A stretch of DNA of 64,000 bases from Candidatus Methanomethylophilus alvi Mx1201 (lineage in GTDB: Archaea; Thermoplasmatota; Thermoplasmata; Methanomassiliicoccales; Methanomethylophilaceae), in contig NC_020913.1 of the NCBI RefSeq assembly GCF_000300255.2, forward strand, positions 1,238,692-1,302,691. The letters run 5' to 3'. The position numbers and the translations under genes are program-made. Under the pieces are notes generated by a model. It had not been told where the DNA came from. It ran no database searches and saw only the letters and a program-made list of their open reading frames with translations. Positions 45,056 through 53,722 of the stretch are shown here, piece after piece (within the stretch, counting starts at the first letter, position 1; the number at the start of each line of letters is the position of its first letter).

Positions 45056-45388
45056 TCAGATCTCGTCGAAATCGACGGAATTGAACTTGTTCTTCCTGGC
45101 GAGGGACTTGGAGATCATGCCCTCCTCCAACCAGCAGACGTTGAACAGCGCGGGAACCGCCAGACATTCGAGGCATACTGTACCGCGGACCTCAGGTTTC
45201 ATAACACGGCTGTTGTAGACGTCCAGGATGTCGTCCGAGGTTACTCCGTCCTTGAGGGCCGCCGCCATATCCTGCAGCTGCTTACAATTGGATATCATCT
45301 CGATATCGTCCCCTCCTTCGCGATGGGTTGCGGTTATCCTGCAAGTCTTATCACAAACACGCATGTTCACATTGACTGTCGATGGCAT
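45056..45388 (-). CDS. Small Cys-rich protein, DUF6951-like
   Basis: 110 aa from the ATG at 45388. Cysteines in VCDKTC, SNCKQL, VCLECLAVPA and FNVCWLEEGM; the C-terminal CLxxPAxxNxxWLExGMxSKxLA pattern is shared by a family common in methanogens. Probably binds metal or a cofactor. Family assignment is from memory of the pattern. Confidence 0.7.
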   Translation of the reverse strand: MPSTVNVNMRVCDKTCRITATHREGGDDIEMISNCKQLQDMAAALKDGVTSDDILDVYNSRVMKPEVRGTVCLECLAVPALFNVCWLEEGMISKSLARKNKFNSVDFDEI

Positions 45389-45474
45389 CGTTATCAAAAG
45401 GTGATGGGTCCGCCAAGACATATATCTATCTGCATTCTCAGAGGTCGATTACATCTTAAAACGACTTACTGGCT

Positions 45475-45815
45475 ACATGTAATATCAGCCTTTTATTACA
45501 AATGAGCCTAGTGGATGCAGAATGCCGTTAGGCGGGGAGTCCGGTGCACCGAGACTGACCCTCTCAACGTGCACCGGAACCGTCCCGGCAGGAGGTGAGA
45601 CGATCTTCGCGATCATCATTGACCGCCGGAAACATGGTTTCCGGATAACAATCAAGACTCGCAGAGTCAAGATCGTGATCCGTCTCCCGTAAGGGAGACG
45701 TAAACCCTGACCCATGCGGGTCCGGTCCCGCAAGGGACCGTTACTTATCGTCCACCTCTGAGTTTCAGAGGTTTTTCATGATATAAATAAACATCCGCAT
45801 TTAGAATATTCAGTG
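45475..45815 (+). repeat. Tandem repeat unit 3 (lacks the TCTGGCACA leader)
   Basis: Nearly identical to unit 1 from the ATCAGCCTTTTATTAC block to the terminator, but its left end is cut: ACTTACTGGCTACATG replaces the usual leader. First of three units in the second array, 30 kb from the first. Confidence 0.85.
45522..45692 (+). CDS. Repeat-encoded 56-aa protein, copy 3
   Basis: ATG at 45522, TAA at 45690-45692. Same protein as copy 1; the only base difference within the frame that I see is a synonymous ACG to ACA change (Thr) in the C-terminal core. Basic, strand-rich C-terminus RITIKTRRVKIVIRLP. Confidence 0.55.
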   Translation: MPLGGESGAPRLTLSTCTGTVPAGGETIFAIIIDRRKHGFRITIKTRRVKIVIRLP

Positions 45816-46191
45816 TCTGGCACATCCGATACACACGTAGATGTAGCACTGCATGTAATATCAGCCTTTTATTACCGATGAGCCTAGTGGATGCAGAATG
45901 CCGTTAGGCGGGGAGTCCGGTGCACCGAGACTTACCCTCTCAGCGTGCACCGGAACCGTCCCGGCAGGAGGTGAGACGATCTTCATGATCACCATCAAGT
46001 GCCGTAAAGGCGGTATCCAGATCACGATCAAGACCAACAGGGTCAAGATCGTGATCCGCCTCCCGTGAGGGAGACGTAAAACCCTGACCCCTCGAGGGTC
46101 CGGTCCCACAAGGGACCGTTACCCATTTCACCTCTGAGATTCAGAGGTTTTTCATGATATAAATAAACATCCACGTTCCAAATATTCAGTA
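45816..46191 (+). repeat. Tandem repeat unit 4
   Basis: Full unit starting at TCTGGCACA. More diverged in the middle: the central hairpin becomes GATCACGATC-AA-GACC ... GGTC-AA-GATCGTGATC, keeping all pairing, and the next loop is GTGA, still a GNRA loop. Confidence 0.85.
45898..46068 (+). CDS. Repeat-encoded 56-aa protein, copy 4
   Basis: ATG at 45898, TGA at 46066-46068, same length as copies 1 and 3 but a different stop codon. Replacements are concentrated at residues 30-48 (MITIKCRKGGIQ), while TIKTNRVKIVIRLP is kept. Internal ATG at residue 30, 10 bases after AGGAGGTGA, could start a 27-aa form. Confidence 0.55.
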   Translation: MPLGGESGAPRLTLSACTGTVPAGGETIFMITIKCRKGGIQITIKTNRVKIVIRLP

Positions 46192-46560
46192 TCTGGCACA
46201 TGGAAAGGCATCAAGTGCTACATGTAGTATCAGCCTTTTATTACCAATGAGCCTAGTAAGTCCGGAATGCCGTTAGGCGGGGAGTCCGGTGCACCGAGAC
46301 TTACCCTCTCAGCGTGCACCGGAACCGTCCCGGCAGGAGGTGAGACGATCTTAATGATCCTCATTGAACGCAGGAAATGCGGCATCCGGGTCACGATCAA
46401 GACTCGCAGAGTCAAGATCGTGATACGCCTCCCATAGGGGAGGCATAAAACCCTGACCCGTACGGGTCCGGTCCCGCAAGGGACCGTTACCTATCGTCCA
46501 CCTCTGAATATCAAAGGTCTTCAAAATATAAATATCCGGCAGATGACTCGAATTACAACA
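46192..46560 (+). repeat. Tandem repeat unit 5
   Basis: Last unit of the second array. The hairpin around the stop codon has changed on both sides of its stem (GCCTCCC/GGGAGGC, versus GTCTCCC/GGGAGAC in unit 1), a compensatory change. Ends at the next TCTGGCACA (46561), just before nadE. Confidence 0.85.
46267..46437 (+). CDS. Repeat-encoded 56-aa protein, copy 5
   Basis: ATG at 46267, TAG at 46435-46437, again exactly 56 codons. Differs by conservative changes (RITIK to RVTIK) and synonymous ones (ATC to ATA, CCG to CCA). Internal ATG at residue 30 as in copy 4. If this organism decodes TAG as pyrrolysine, this copy could be extended by readthrough. Confidence 0.55.
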   Translation: MPLGGESGAPRLTLSACTGTVPAGGETILMILIERRKCGIRVTIKTRRVKIVIRLP

Positions 46561-46602
46561 TCTGGCACATATGAAGGATGGATGAAGGGGTGTTTTCCGA
46601 CC

Positions 46603-47385
46603 TTACTGTCCGGGGATCATCGCAGGGGAATGCTTATGCATCATCCTGCCAACCTGGTCCCTGAGTTCCTTCGCCTTGGCCTCGGAGATATTGGCGGCGG
46701 CTGCCATGTCGGCGTCGCTACCGCCCTGCTCCATGACGTTCAAGGCCTTGTCCAGATCCAGATAGGTTATGCCCATCTCCGACTCGTCGGTCTGACCTTC
46801 CCAAAGACCGGCGGTGGGGACCTTCTCTATGATCTCGTCCGGGACCCCGACGACCTTCGCCATCTCCCATACCTGGGTCTTATAAAGGTTGTACATGGGC
46901 ATGACATCCTCGGCCCCGTCGCCGAACTTGGTCATGTATCCCATCAGAAGTTCGGAACGGTTGGTGGTACCGATCACGAGATAATCCTCCTTCTTCGCCT
47001 TGTCGTAGAGGACTATCATCCTGCACCGGGCCATTATGTTGCCCTTCTCGAGCGGCGCCTCCTTCCCGGTGAGGAGCATACCGGAGAACGCATCCACGGC
47101 GGACTGGATGCTGATGGCCTTGTAACGTATGTTCCAGCTTTTGCACATCGCTTTCGTCTGGACGTAATCCTCCCCGGGTGTGACCGCCGTCGGCATGAAC
47201 ACACACAGCACGTTCTCACCTCCGAGGGCGTCCGCACAGAGCTTCGCCACGACGGCGGAGTCGACACCGCCGCTGATACCGACGACGGCACCTTTGGCAT
47301 GCGCCTTCTCCACGGATTCCTTTATGAATGCAGTAAGGGAGTCTGCGTCCGCACGCGTTATCTTGTGAAGCTCCTTGAAGGCCAT
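46603..47385 (-). CDS. nadE: NAD+ synthase
   Basis: 260 aa. Amidates deamido-NAD, ammonia-dependent form. PP-loop VVGISGGVDSAVVAKL, IMARCRMIVLYDKA, GTTNRSELLMGY and the KFGDGAEDVMP and PTAGLWEGQTDESEMG blocks are all present. No glutaminase domain; the unlinked nitrilase next door is not of the NadE-fused type. Length is normal. Confidence 0.95.
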   Translation of the reverse strand: MAFKELHKITRADADSLTAFIKESVEKAHAKGAVVGISGGVDSAVVAKLCADALGGENVLCVFMPTAVTPGEDYVQTKAMCKSWNIRYKAISIQSAVDAFSGMLLTGKEAPLEKGNIMARCRMIVLYDKAKKEDYLVIGTTNRSELLMGYMTKFGDGAEDVMPMYNLYKTQVWEMAKVVGVPDEIIEKVPTAGLWEGQTDESEMGITYLDLDKALNVMEQGGSDADMAAAANISEAKAKELRDQVGRMMHKHSPAMIPGQ

Positions 47386-47557
47386 GCCCAGTCAATGGCA
47401 TTATTTCTTAAAATATTGTTCCAAAACATCAGTATGCAAGGCCTCCCCGGAGGTTGCTGGGGATACGGATATAGCCAGACATGGAGGTGTGTAAAAAATG
47501 TCCCCGGATGCGGAAAAATGCGCATTGTTTTAATATCGAATACACGCTGATAGTTCC

Positions 47558-48325
47558 ATGGGCATCAGGATCGCAATATGCCAGATCGCCGGCACCTCGG
47601 ATCCGGAGGAGAACCTCAAACGCATAGAGGGGGCCATAATGCAGAACCAGGCGGACCTCTACGTCTTCCCGGAACTGTACCTGACCGGATACGGGAACTC
47701 GGAGTTCGACCCGGAAGACACCGTGATCGCCGAGAACAGGCTGCGCATAATCTGTAACAACATGGACGTGGCCGTCGCGGTCGGTGCCCCGATGCAATGG
47801 TACAACGGCATCACCGACTCCATGCTTTTCATAACACCTCTCGAGACCTACCGCTACGACAAGATGTACACCGCGAACTTCCCTCCCTATGACGAGAGCA
47901 TGTTCGAAAGGGGACACAGCCCCGCCATGGTCGAATGGAAGGGCATGAGGATCGGACTCGAGATCTGCTACGATGTCATGTTCCCGGAGATCCACCGCTT
48001 CTACGCCACCCAGGGCGCGGACATGGTCATCGTCATATCGGCATCGTCGGACAGTTCGAAGGCGGCCATGGAGAGGATAGTCCCGGCCAGGTCCCTGGAG
48101 AACACCGTGTACACGATCTATTGCAACAACGTCGGACCGTTCCGCGACGGGGCCGAGTTCTTCGGAGGCTCCGCCCTCTACAGTCCTCTGGGCGACGAGA
48201 TAGCCAAGGCGGGGAACGGGGAGGAAATCCTCATAACGTATGCGGACAAAGGTGTCGTCGAGCACGCCAGGACCGTCAGGCCCCAGCTGAGGGACCTGAG
48301 AGGAGACATCCGCTGGATACTCTGA
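47558..48325 (+). CDS. Carbon-nitrogen hydrolase (nitrilase superfamily)
   Basis: 255 aa. Catalytic triad visible: Glu39 (FPELYLTGYG), Lys102 (YRYDKMY) and Cys137 (GLEICYDVMFPE). Hydrolyses an amide or nitrile; the exact substrate cannot be read from sequence. Divergent from nadE, with a TATA-like TTTTAATATCG about 30 bp before the start. Confidence 0.9.
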   Translation: MGIRIAICQIAGTSDPEENLKRIEGAIMQNQADLYVFPELYLTGYGNSEFDPEDTVIAENRLRIICNNMDVAVAVGAPMQWYNGITDSMLFITPLETYRYDKMYTANFPPYDESMFERGHSPAMVEWKGMRIGLEICYDVMFPEIHRFYATQGADMVIVISASSDSSKAAMERIVPARSLENTVYTIYCNNVGPFRDGAEFFGGSALYSPLGDEIAKAGNGEEILITYADKGVVEHARTVRPQLRDLRGDIRWIL

Positions 48326-48411
48326 CCTCATGACAGGCCCTCTCGAAGATGTCCTGTTTTGTAGTAAAATATACAGTCTGGGACATGATGCCCTACATAC
48401 ACGGATCGCAA

Positions 48412-48875
48412 GGTCTATGATACGCTTCTGAAATGGAAATCATCTTCCGGAAGGGCATTGGTCTTGGAGGGACCGCGTCAGACCGGGAAGACCTTCATAA
48501 TGAAGGAGTTCTCAAAATCATACCATGTATGTGAACGAGGGTGCGGTCGTGGAGAGCTGCATATCACAGGCCCTCGTATCCAACGGCTACAGGATCCACT
48601 TCTACAGCAAACCGAACAGTTCGCTGAAAATGGACTTCGTGATATCATACAAAGGACATCTTACCGCATTAGAGACGAGATCCGGAAAAACGAAGATATC
48701 CAGATCCCTGCTGATGCTGACCTCCGGGGACTACAAGGTGGAGAGGGGGATCAAGATCGCAGACGGCCCTGTGGGTGTGGACGGACACGGGATACTCCAT
48801 CTGCCGCTTTTCGCACCCTGCTTCTTCGACATCCCCCGCATAGAGACGGCCCCCTCCAGGACCCCGAGGAAGTGA
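48412..48875 (+). pseudogene. AAA-ATPase/DUF4143 gene relic
   Basis: The left part (48412-48528) encodes KVYDTLLKWK...LEGPRQTGKTFIMKEF, the family's Walker A region. The right part (48525-48875, other frame) encodes its C-terminal domain (NEGAVVESCISQALVSNGYR, YSKPNSSLKMDFVISYKGH, RGIKIADGPVG, GILHLPLFA). The middle ATPase and DNA-binding domains, several hundred residues, are deleted and the two ends are out of frame. A frameshift also cuts the N-terminus. Confidence 0.8.
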
Positions 48876-48956
48876 ACGAGGCCATACGGAGGATGTGACC
48901 GGTCCCTTTCCATGGATGCCGACATAAGGCGCGGTCCGCTGTTACGTCAGACATAG

Positions 48957-48973
48957 ATGGATTATATATCCAA
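48957..48973. promoter_or_regulatory. Operator palindrome aTGGA-N7-TCCAA before the nifHD fusion
   Basis: ATGGATTATATATCCAA, one mismatch in the outer left base, otherwise identical to the site at 3337-3353. Ends 20 bp before the ATG at 48994. Its ATATA core is at TATA-box distance from the start. Confidence 0.55.
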
Positions 48974-48993
48974 TAAACGTCATTCTTCACATA

Positions 48994-51108
48994 ATGTACA
49001 AATTGGCCGTCTATGGGAAGGGAGGTATCGGGAAATCCTCCATTTCATCCAACCTCTCCTACATCCTCTCCGAACGCGGCATGAAGGTCCTTCATGTCGG
49101 CTGCGATCCGAAACACGATTCCACGAGACTCCTTACGGGAGGGGTCCCCCAGAGGACGTTCATGGACTCCTTCTCCGGCAGAGGGGAGGGGGACGTCATC
49201 GAATCCGGGACGAACGGGATCTACTGCGTCGAATGCGGAGGGGCGGAACCCGGCATCGGGTGTGCCGGGAAAGGCATGGCGGCCATGCTGGATTATGTGG
49301 AGAGGAACACCCCCGATGACACGGACGTCCGCGTGTGCGACGTCCTGGGGGACGTCGTGTGCGGAGGATTCTCCGTACCGATGAGAAGGGACAACGTGGA
49401 CGGCATCATCCTGGTCGTTTCGGAGGAGTTCATGTCCATCTACGCCGCCAACAACATCCTCCGCGGCATAAGGAACCTGAACGGCGGAAGATGCGTCCTG
49501 GGGATGGTCCTCAACAGCAGGGACCCCGGGGACCGCTCCCGCGTGGAGGCCTTCTCCGAGGCCGCAGGCGTCAGGATACTGGGGGAGATCTCCCGCAGCG
49601 CGGTGTTCTCCAAGGCGGAAGGGGCCGGGAAGACCGTCTCAGAACTGTTCCCGGACAGTCCCGCATACAAACAGCTGGCACATATAGCGGACATGGTCTG
49701 CGACGCGGTCTCGGGAAGATTGGAGCCCCTCTCCGCCTCGCCCCTCTCGGACAAGGCCATGATGCAGATCGCGGCAGGACAGCCGGTCACCGACAAGGAC
49801 CCTCCCGCCGTACGAACCGACTGCAGCTTCGACTCCTTCGACAGCGAGCGTGCCATCACGTACAAGGGGGACTATGTGATGCCGGCCTGCACCTCCCACG
49901 GTGCGGCGGAGGCCCTGCTGGCCATAGAGGACGCCGCCGTGGTCATGCACGGGACCGACAACTGCGCGTTCCTTGACGAATACGCATGGACGAGGGAGTC
50001 GTATTGGCAGGGCTTCTCCGGCGGACGCAGGCGCACATGCAACCTCTACTCGTCGGGTCTGGACGGCAGGAAGGCCTTCGCGGGGGAGAGGGAGGCCCTC
50101 AAGGCCGCCATAACCGAGGCGGTGGAGGACGGGTTCCGTTACGTGTTCGTGGTCCCGACCTGCACCTCGGAGATCATCGGGGCCGACATAGACGGATGCA
50201 TAGCCGACCTCGGGGACGTCGGTGCGGAGGTCGTAGGAGTCCCGGAGGACGACAGGTTCCTCGCCAGCAAGTTCGGGTGCTACTCGGGGGCGATGACCGC
50301 ACTGTGCAGGATGATGGACTGGGACATGCCGGAGGTACCCGGAACGGTGTCGTTCCTGGGGATGACCCCGGGATATCTGGTCAGGAAGGAGAACAGGGAG
50401 TACGTGGACTCCCTCCTCTCCGCGTTCGGCCTCCGGAGGAACGGGGCGCTAGTCGACGTCGGGAGGATGGAGGACGTCCTCAAGGTCCCCTCGTCCCAGT
50501 ACCTGGTACAGGTCCACAGGCATCCGATGAACGACAGGGCGGCCAAGGCCGTCGCCGGGAGGAGGAAGGTCCATCTGGTGGAGTCCATGGGCGGCATGAG
50601 GGGCGTACGCGAGTGGGTGGCGGCGTTCTCGGAAATGACCGGCCTCCGCGAGGCCGGATCCGTCTTCCTGGAAAAGGAGGAGAAGGCCTATTCCGAGGTC
50701 ATATCTTCCCTGAGGCCGAAGGCCGAAGGGAGGAAGGTCCTGTTCTACGTCCGCTCCGATGCAGACCTCGACTGGCGCATAGACGTCCTGACGGACCTCG
50801 GGATGGAGGTGGCGGCCGTGGCCCACTGGCACAACAAATTCGTGGAACACGACGGAAGGGAGAGCACATACACCGGGATACCCAGGATCGAGGGCGTGGA
50901 CATCTGCGGCCTCCGGGAGGCAGCGGAGGATCTGGGCGTGGACCTCATAGTATCGGGGGATGCCCGCACGGGACGCACCGGTTACAGATGGGTCGGGACG
51001 TCCACGATGTACATCGGCCGGGAGGGGGCCCTCGACTGGGCCGAGAAGGTCGTCAGATGTCTGAGCATAAAACCCTGCGAAGACTGGTACGGGAGGGGGT
51101 CCGAATGA
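48994..51108 (+). CDS. NifH-NifD-like fusion, nitrogenase-type reductase
   Basis: 704 aa. Residues 1-240 are a complete Fe protein: Walker A GKGGIGKSS (8-16), [4Fe-4S] ligands Cys90 (GIGCAGKGM) and Cys123 (DVVCGGFSVP). After a linker (240-285), residues 290-704 are a NifD/BchN-like component with three cluster-type cysteines, Cys299 (PACTSHG), Cys324 (TDNCAFL) and Cys390 (VPTCTSEIIGAD). The enzyme should use ATP-driven electron transfer to reduce a difficult substrate, perhaps a tetrapyrrole as in DPOR, COR or CfbCD. Fusing the reductase to its catalytic partner is unusual because the Fe protein normally cycles on and off. Operator upstream; ATGA overlap with the NifK-like gene. Confidence 0.9.
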   Translation: MYKLAVYGKGGIGKSSISSNLSYILSERGMKVLHVGCDPKHDSTRLLTGGVPQRTFMDSFSGRGEGDVIESGTNGIYCVECGGAEPGIGCAGKGMAAMLDYVERNTPDDTDVRVCDVLGDVVCGGFSVPMRRDNVDGIILVVSEEFMSIYAANNILRGIRNLNGGRCVLGMVLNSRDPGDRSRVEAFSEAAGVRILGEISRSAVFSKAEGAGKTVSELFPDSPAYKQLAHIADMVCDAVSGRLEPLSASPLSDKAMMQIAAGQPVTDKDPPAVRTDCSFDSFDSERAITYKGDYVMPACTSHGAAEALLAIEDAAVVMHGTDNCAFLDEYAWTRESYWQGFSGGRRRTCNLYSSGLDGRKAFAGEREALKAAITEAVEDGFRYVFVVPTCTSEIIGADIDGCIADLGDVGAEVVGVPEDDRFLASKFGCYSGAMTALCRMMDWDMPEVPGTVSFLGMTPGYLVRKENREYVDSLLSAFGLRRNGALVDVGRMEDVLKVPSSQYLVQVHRHPMNDRAAKAVAGRRKVHLVESMGGMRGVREWVAAFSEMTGLREAGSVFLEKEEKAYSEVISSLRPKAEGRKVLFYVRSDADLDWRIDVLTDLGMEVAAVAHWHNKFVEHDGRESTYTGIPRIEGVDICGLREAAEDLGVDLIVSGDARTGRTGYRWVGTSTMYIGREGALDWAEKVVRCLSIKPCEDWYGRGSE

Positions 51109-52406
51109 GACTCGGACCCGACGGGTTCCTCGGAGCCGTCCTGGCGGCCGAGGGATGCGGCGCCAAGGCCATGATCAACGGCCCCGGAGGGTGCCGTTCC
51201 AGGACACTCAACCTGTGGAGGGAGCTCTCCATAGAGTACGGAGGGGAGGAGAGCGGCTGCTGCCGCTCCAAATACCTCAGCAGGCAGTCCCATCTCCCCT
51301 GCACCTATCTGAACTCGGACGACATGGTCCTGGGATCCGGGAACAAGATGACCGACGGTCTCCGCTCCGTCTCGTCGGCATCCTCGGAGGACATAGTGCT
51401 GATAGACACCCTCGGTGCATCCCTGCAGGTCGCGGACCGCGGGAAGGCCGTGAGGGATTCCGGGACCGAGGGGAGGACGGTGCTCTCCGATGACGACCTG
51501 TCGGCCCTTTCCATGGCGGAGGGGTTCGACAGGACCGTGTCCGCCCTGGTAGGGAACGCGGGCCTCGGAAAAGGGGAGAGGAAGGGACACGTCAGCATCC
51601 TGGGATACTCCCTCGCCGACAGCTGCTGGAACTACGGGAAGGAGAACATATCCCGTCTGCTGGCACTTATGGATGTCGAGACGGATTCCTTCGTAGGGTG
51701 CGGATCGTCCAAGGCGGAGATCTCGTCTTCCGGGATGTCGGAGGCCGTCGTACTGCTCCACCCGGAGATGTCCGCGGAGACGTCGGAGGTCTACCGTTCC
51801 GCAGGATGCGGGACGGTGGTCCCGAGGAAGGGCGCACCCATAGGGTTCCCGGCGATACGCTCGTTCCTGGAGGATGTCGCCGATGCGACGGGGACCTCCC
51901 CCGACCGTGCCCTGGAGGCCGTGGACGCCGAGGAGGAGAGGATGTTCCGCATCCTCCGCAACTGCGACAAGGACTCCCGTGCGTTCAGAGGACTCTGCTG
52001 TGCGCTGAAGGGCATGCCGTCCGACACGCTCCCCCTGATGGAGTGGATGTACGGCCTGTTCGGCATGGTGCCGTCCTCCGTGGAGAAGGCGTACTGCAGG
52101 GGATCAGTCTACGATGCTGGGATATCGCGCTTCCTGGAGGAGACGGACTGCTCCGGGGCCCTCGGCAGGAAGGTCGGTGGGAGAGGTCTGGTGGCCGTCT
52201 TCACGGACGGACTCGGGGCGGAGGAATACAAGACCCTCCATCCGGAGGTGGCATGCATAGGCATATCCATGCCTTATGCGAGGAAAGGAGAGTTCATGGA
52301 CAGGAGTCTGGTGGGCCTCGGCGGATGCAGATACCTGCTGGATTCGCTGATAAACGGGTGCGGGGAGTTCCGCTGCGGACAGCCGACCATGGCCGATTTC
52401 AGGTGA
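51105..52406 (+). CDS. NifK/BchB-like partner subunit of the fusion
   Basis: 433 aa, nitrogenase component 1 type. NGPGGCRSRTL gives Cys30, equivalent to a bridging cluster ligand; Cys52, Cys53 and Cys66 follow, but the third conserved position is Thr-Leu (LIDTLGASLQ), so the subunit has fewer ligands than NifK. With three Cys on the fusion and one or more here, a single [4Fe-4S] cluster as in BchN-BchB is more likely than a P-cluster. C-terminal SMPYARKGEF and GGCRYLLDSLIN fit the family fold. Co-translated with the fusion. Substrate unknown; no nifB/E/N seen. Confidence 0.85.
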   Translation: MRLGPDGFLGAVLAAEGCGAKAMINGPGGCRSRTLNLWRELSIEYGGEESGCCRSKYLSRQSHLPCTYLNSDDMVLGSGNKMTDGLRSVSSASSEDIVLIDTLGASLQVADRGKAVRDSGTEGRTVLSDDDLSALSMAEGFDRTVSALVGNAGLGKGERKGHVSILGYSLADSCWNYGKENISRLLALMDVETDSFVGCGSSKAEISSSGMSEAVVLLHPEMSAETSEVYRSAGCGTVVPRKGAPIGFPAIRSFLEDVADATGTSPDRALEAVDAEEERMFRILRNCDKDSRAFRGLCCALKGMPSDTLPLMEWMYGLFGMVPSSVEKAYCRGSVYDAGISRFLEETDCSGALGRKVGGRGLVAVFTDGLGAEEYKTLHPEVACIGISMPYARKGEFMDRSLVGLGGCRYLLDSLINGCGEFRCGQPTMADFR

Positions 52407-52664
52407 CGTCCACTGGTAATACTGGTTCCGCACTCTCGGACCAATAAATGCCTGCAAGAGGATATCATATGCGAATTCGGCACTCTTGCACTGAATGATC
52501 GAACAGATACCGATTATCAGTTGAAAATATCAAAAACCAAGTTTTCAACATGATATAGAGATATTCGTCGCTCTAAGTGTCCGGACATCTGACAAGAAAG
52601 GATGTTGCCGCATCCCTCAGCCGCCATACTTCCTTTGAAATACCACCACCTCATTCCGCCACCT

Positions 52665-53258
52665 ATGTTCGGCTCCAAGAAAGACCCCAACGAGCAGATC
52701 TTCAAGGACGCATGCAAGGCGTATAAGAAGGAGGATTACAACAAGGCGGCGGAACTCTTCTCCGACGCCGCCGCGCTGGGTCATGTAGGGGCCATGTCCG
52801 ACCTCGGTCTGATGTACGCCCAGGGCAAGGGGGTGCCGCGGATCAAACAGGAGGCGGTCAAGTGGTGGGCCAAGGCCGCGGAGGGAGGCGAGGTGAAGGC
52901 CCAGCACAACCTCGCCACCGCATACGCCACCGGCGACGGCATCCAACAGTCGTATGAGGACGCCATCGTATGGTTCAGGAAATCGGCGGATCAGGGATAC
53001 TACAAGAGCCAGTACAGCCTTTACAGGATATATTCGCAGGGACTCGGGGTCCAGAAGGACGAGGTCAAGGCGGCCGAATGGCTGATAAAGGCCGCGGAAC
53101 AGATGTATCCCAAGGCGGAACTCGAACTCGGGAGACTGTATATCTCGGGGGACGGGGTCGAGGCGTCGGAGAAACTGGCCGTCAAATACCTCAAAAGGGC
53201 GGCCCGCCACGGCGAAGAGAGCGCCGTGGAGGTCCTGAAGGACATCAGGGGCGATTGA
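52665..53258 (+). CDS. Sel1-repeat protein
   Basis: 197 aa from the ATG at 52665 (MFGSKKDPNEQ); the upstream extension is not repeat-like. Five Sel1/TPR-like units (for example AMSDLGLMYAQGKGVPRIKQEAVKWWAKAAEGG) with the AxxxLGxxYxxGxGVxxxxxxAxxWxxxAA pattern. No signal peptide, so a cytoplasmic protein-binding scaffold. Common as expanded families in host-associated microbes. Confidence 0.85.
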   Translation: MFGSKKDPNEQIFKDACKAYKKEDYNKAAELFSDAAALGHVGAMSDLGLMYAQGKGVPRIKQEAVKWWAKAAEGGEVKAQHNLATAYATGDGIQQSYEDAIVWFRKSADQGYYKSQYSLYRIYSQGLGVQKDEVKAAEWLIKAAEQMYPKAELELGRLYISGDGVEASEKLAVKYLKRAARHGEESAVEVLKDIRGD

Positions 53259-53268
53259 CCCCCCTTTT

Positions 53269-53616
53269 TCACCTCATGGCGGATATGCATTTCGATATGT
53301 CCGCCTGGTCGAGGTCCCCCATCTTCTGCACGAAGGCGTTCATCTCGATGCTGGCGGAAGACCTCACCCTTACGGCGGAGGGCTTTTCCAGACCGCATCT
53401 GAGGAGGTCCGTTATGACCACGTCCTGCCCTCCCCTCAGCGACGACGGGATTATCTCGTAGACGGCATAACTCATGCCTCCCCTCTTGCCGACGAGGACG
53501 GGGCAACGCTTCTTCCCTTCGGCGCCGAAAGGCGCATCCGCCAGCCAGACCTCCCACTGCTTCGGCGGGTTCCTCTTCGCGGGGCCTCCCCCGTTCGGCT
53601 TGTAGTTGATCTTCAT
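53269..53616 (-). CDS. MazF/PemK-like toxin, no antitoxin beside it
   Basis: 115 aa. QWEVWLADAPFG at the start, RCPVLVGKRG and a central EIIPSS...DVVITDLLRCGLEKPSAVRV segment match the MazF/PemK RNase fold. A basic, Pro/Gly-rich N-terminal extension precedes it. No small antitoxin gene lies next to it on either side, so it may be an orphan or have a non-toxin role. Convergent with the Sel1 gene. Confidence 0.65.
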   Translation of the reverse strand: MKINYKPNGGGPAKRNPPKQWEVWLADAPFGAEGKKRCPVLVGKRGGMSYAVYEIIPSSLRGGQDVVITDLLRCGLEKPSAVRVRSSASIEMNAFVQKMGDLDQADISKCISAMR

Positions 53617-53722
53617 AGGTGGAACAAGGACTTCTCCTGATTTAATACACTGGTATGCCGGATACTCAGTTTATCATAATCCGAAGCATATATTATAAAC
53701 TGAAACGGCATCCTCCCGACAC

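Noticed and set aside
48994-52406. True nitrogenase
   Set aside because: No nifB, nifE or nifN, a missing cluster cysteine in the K-like subunit and the tetrapyrrole context argue against nitrogen fixation.
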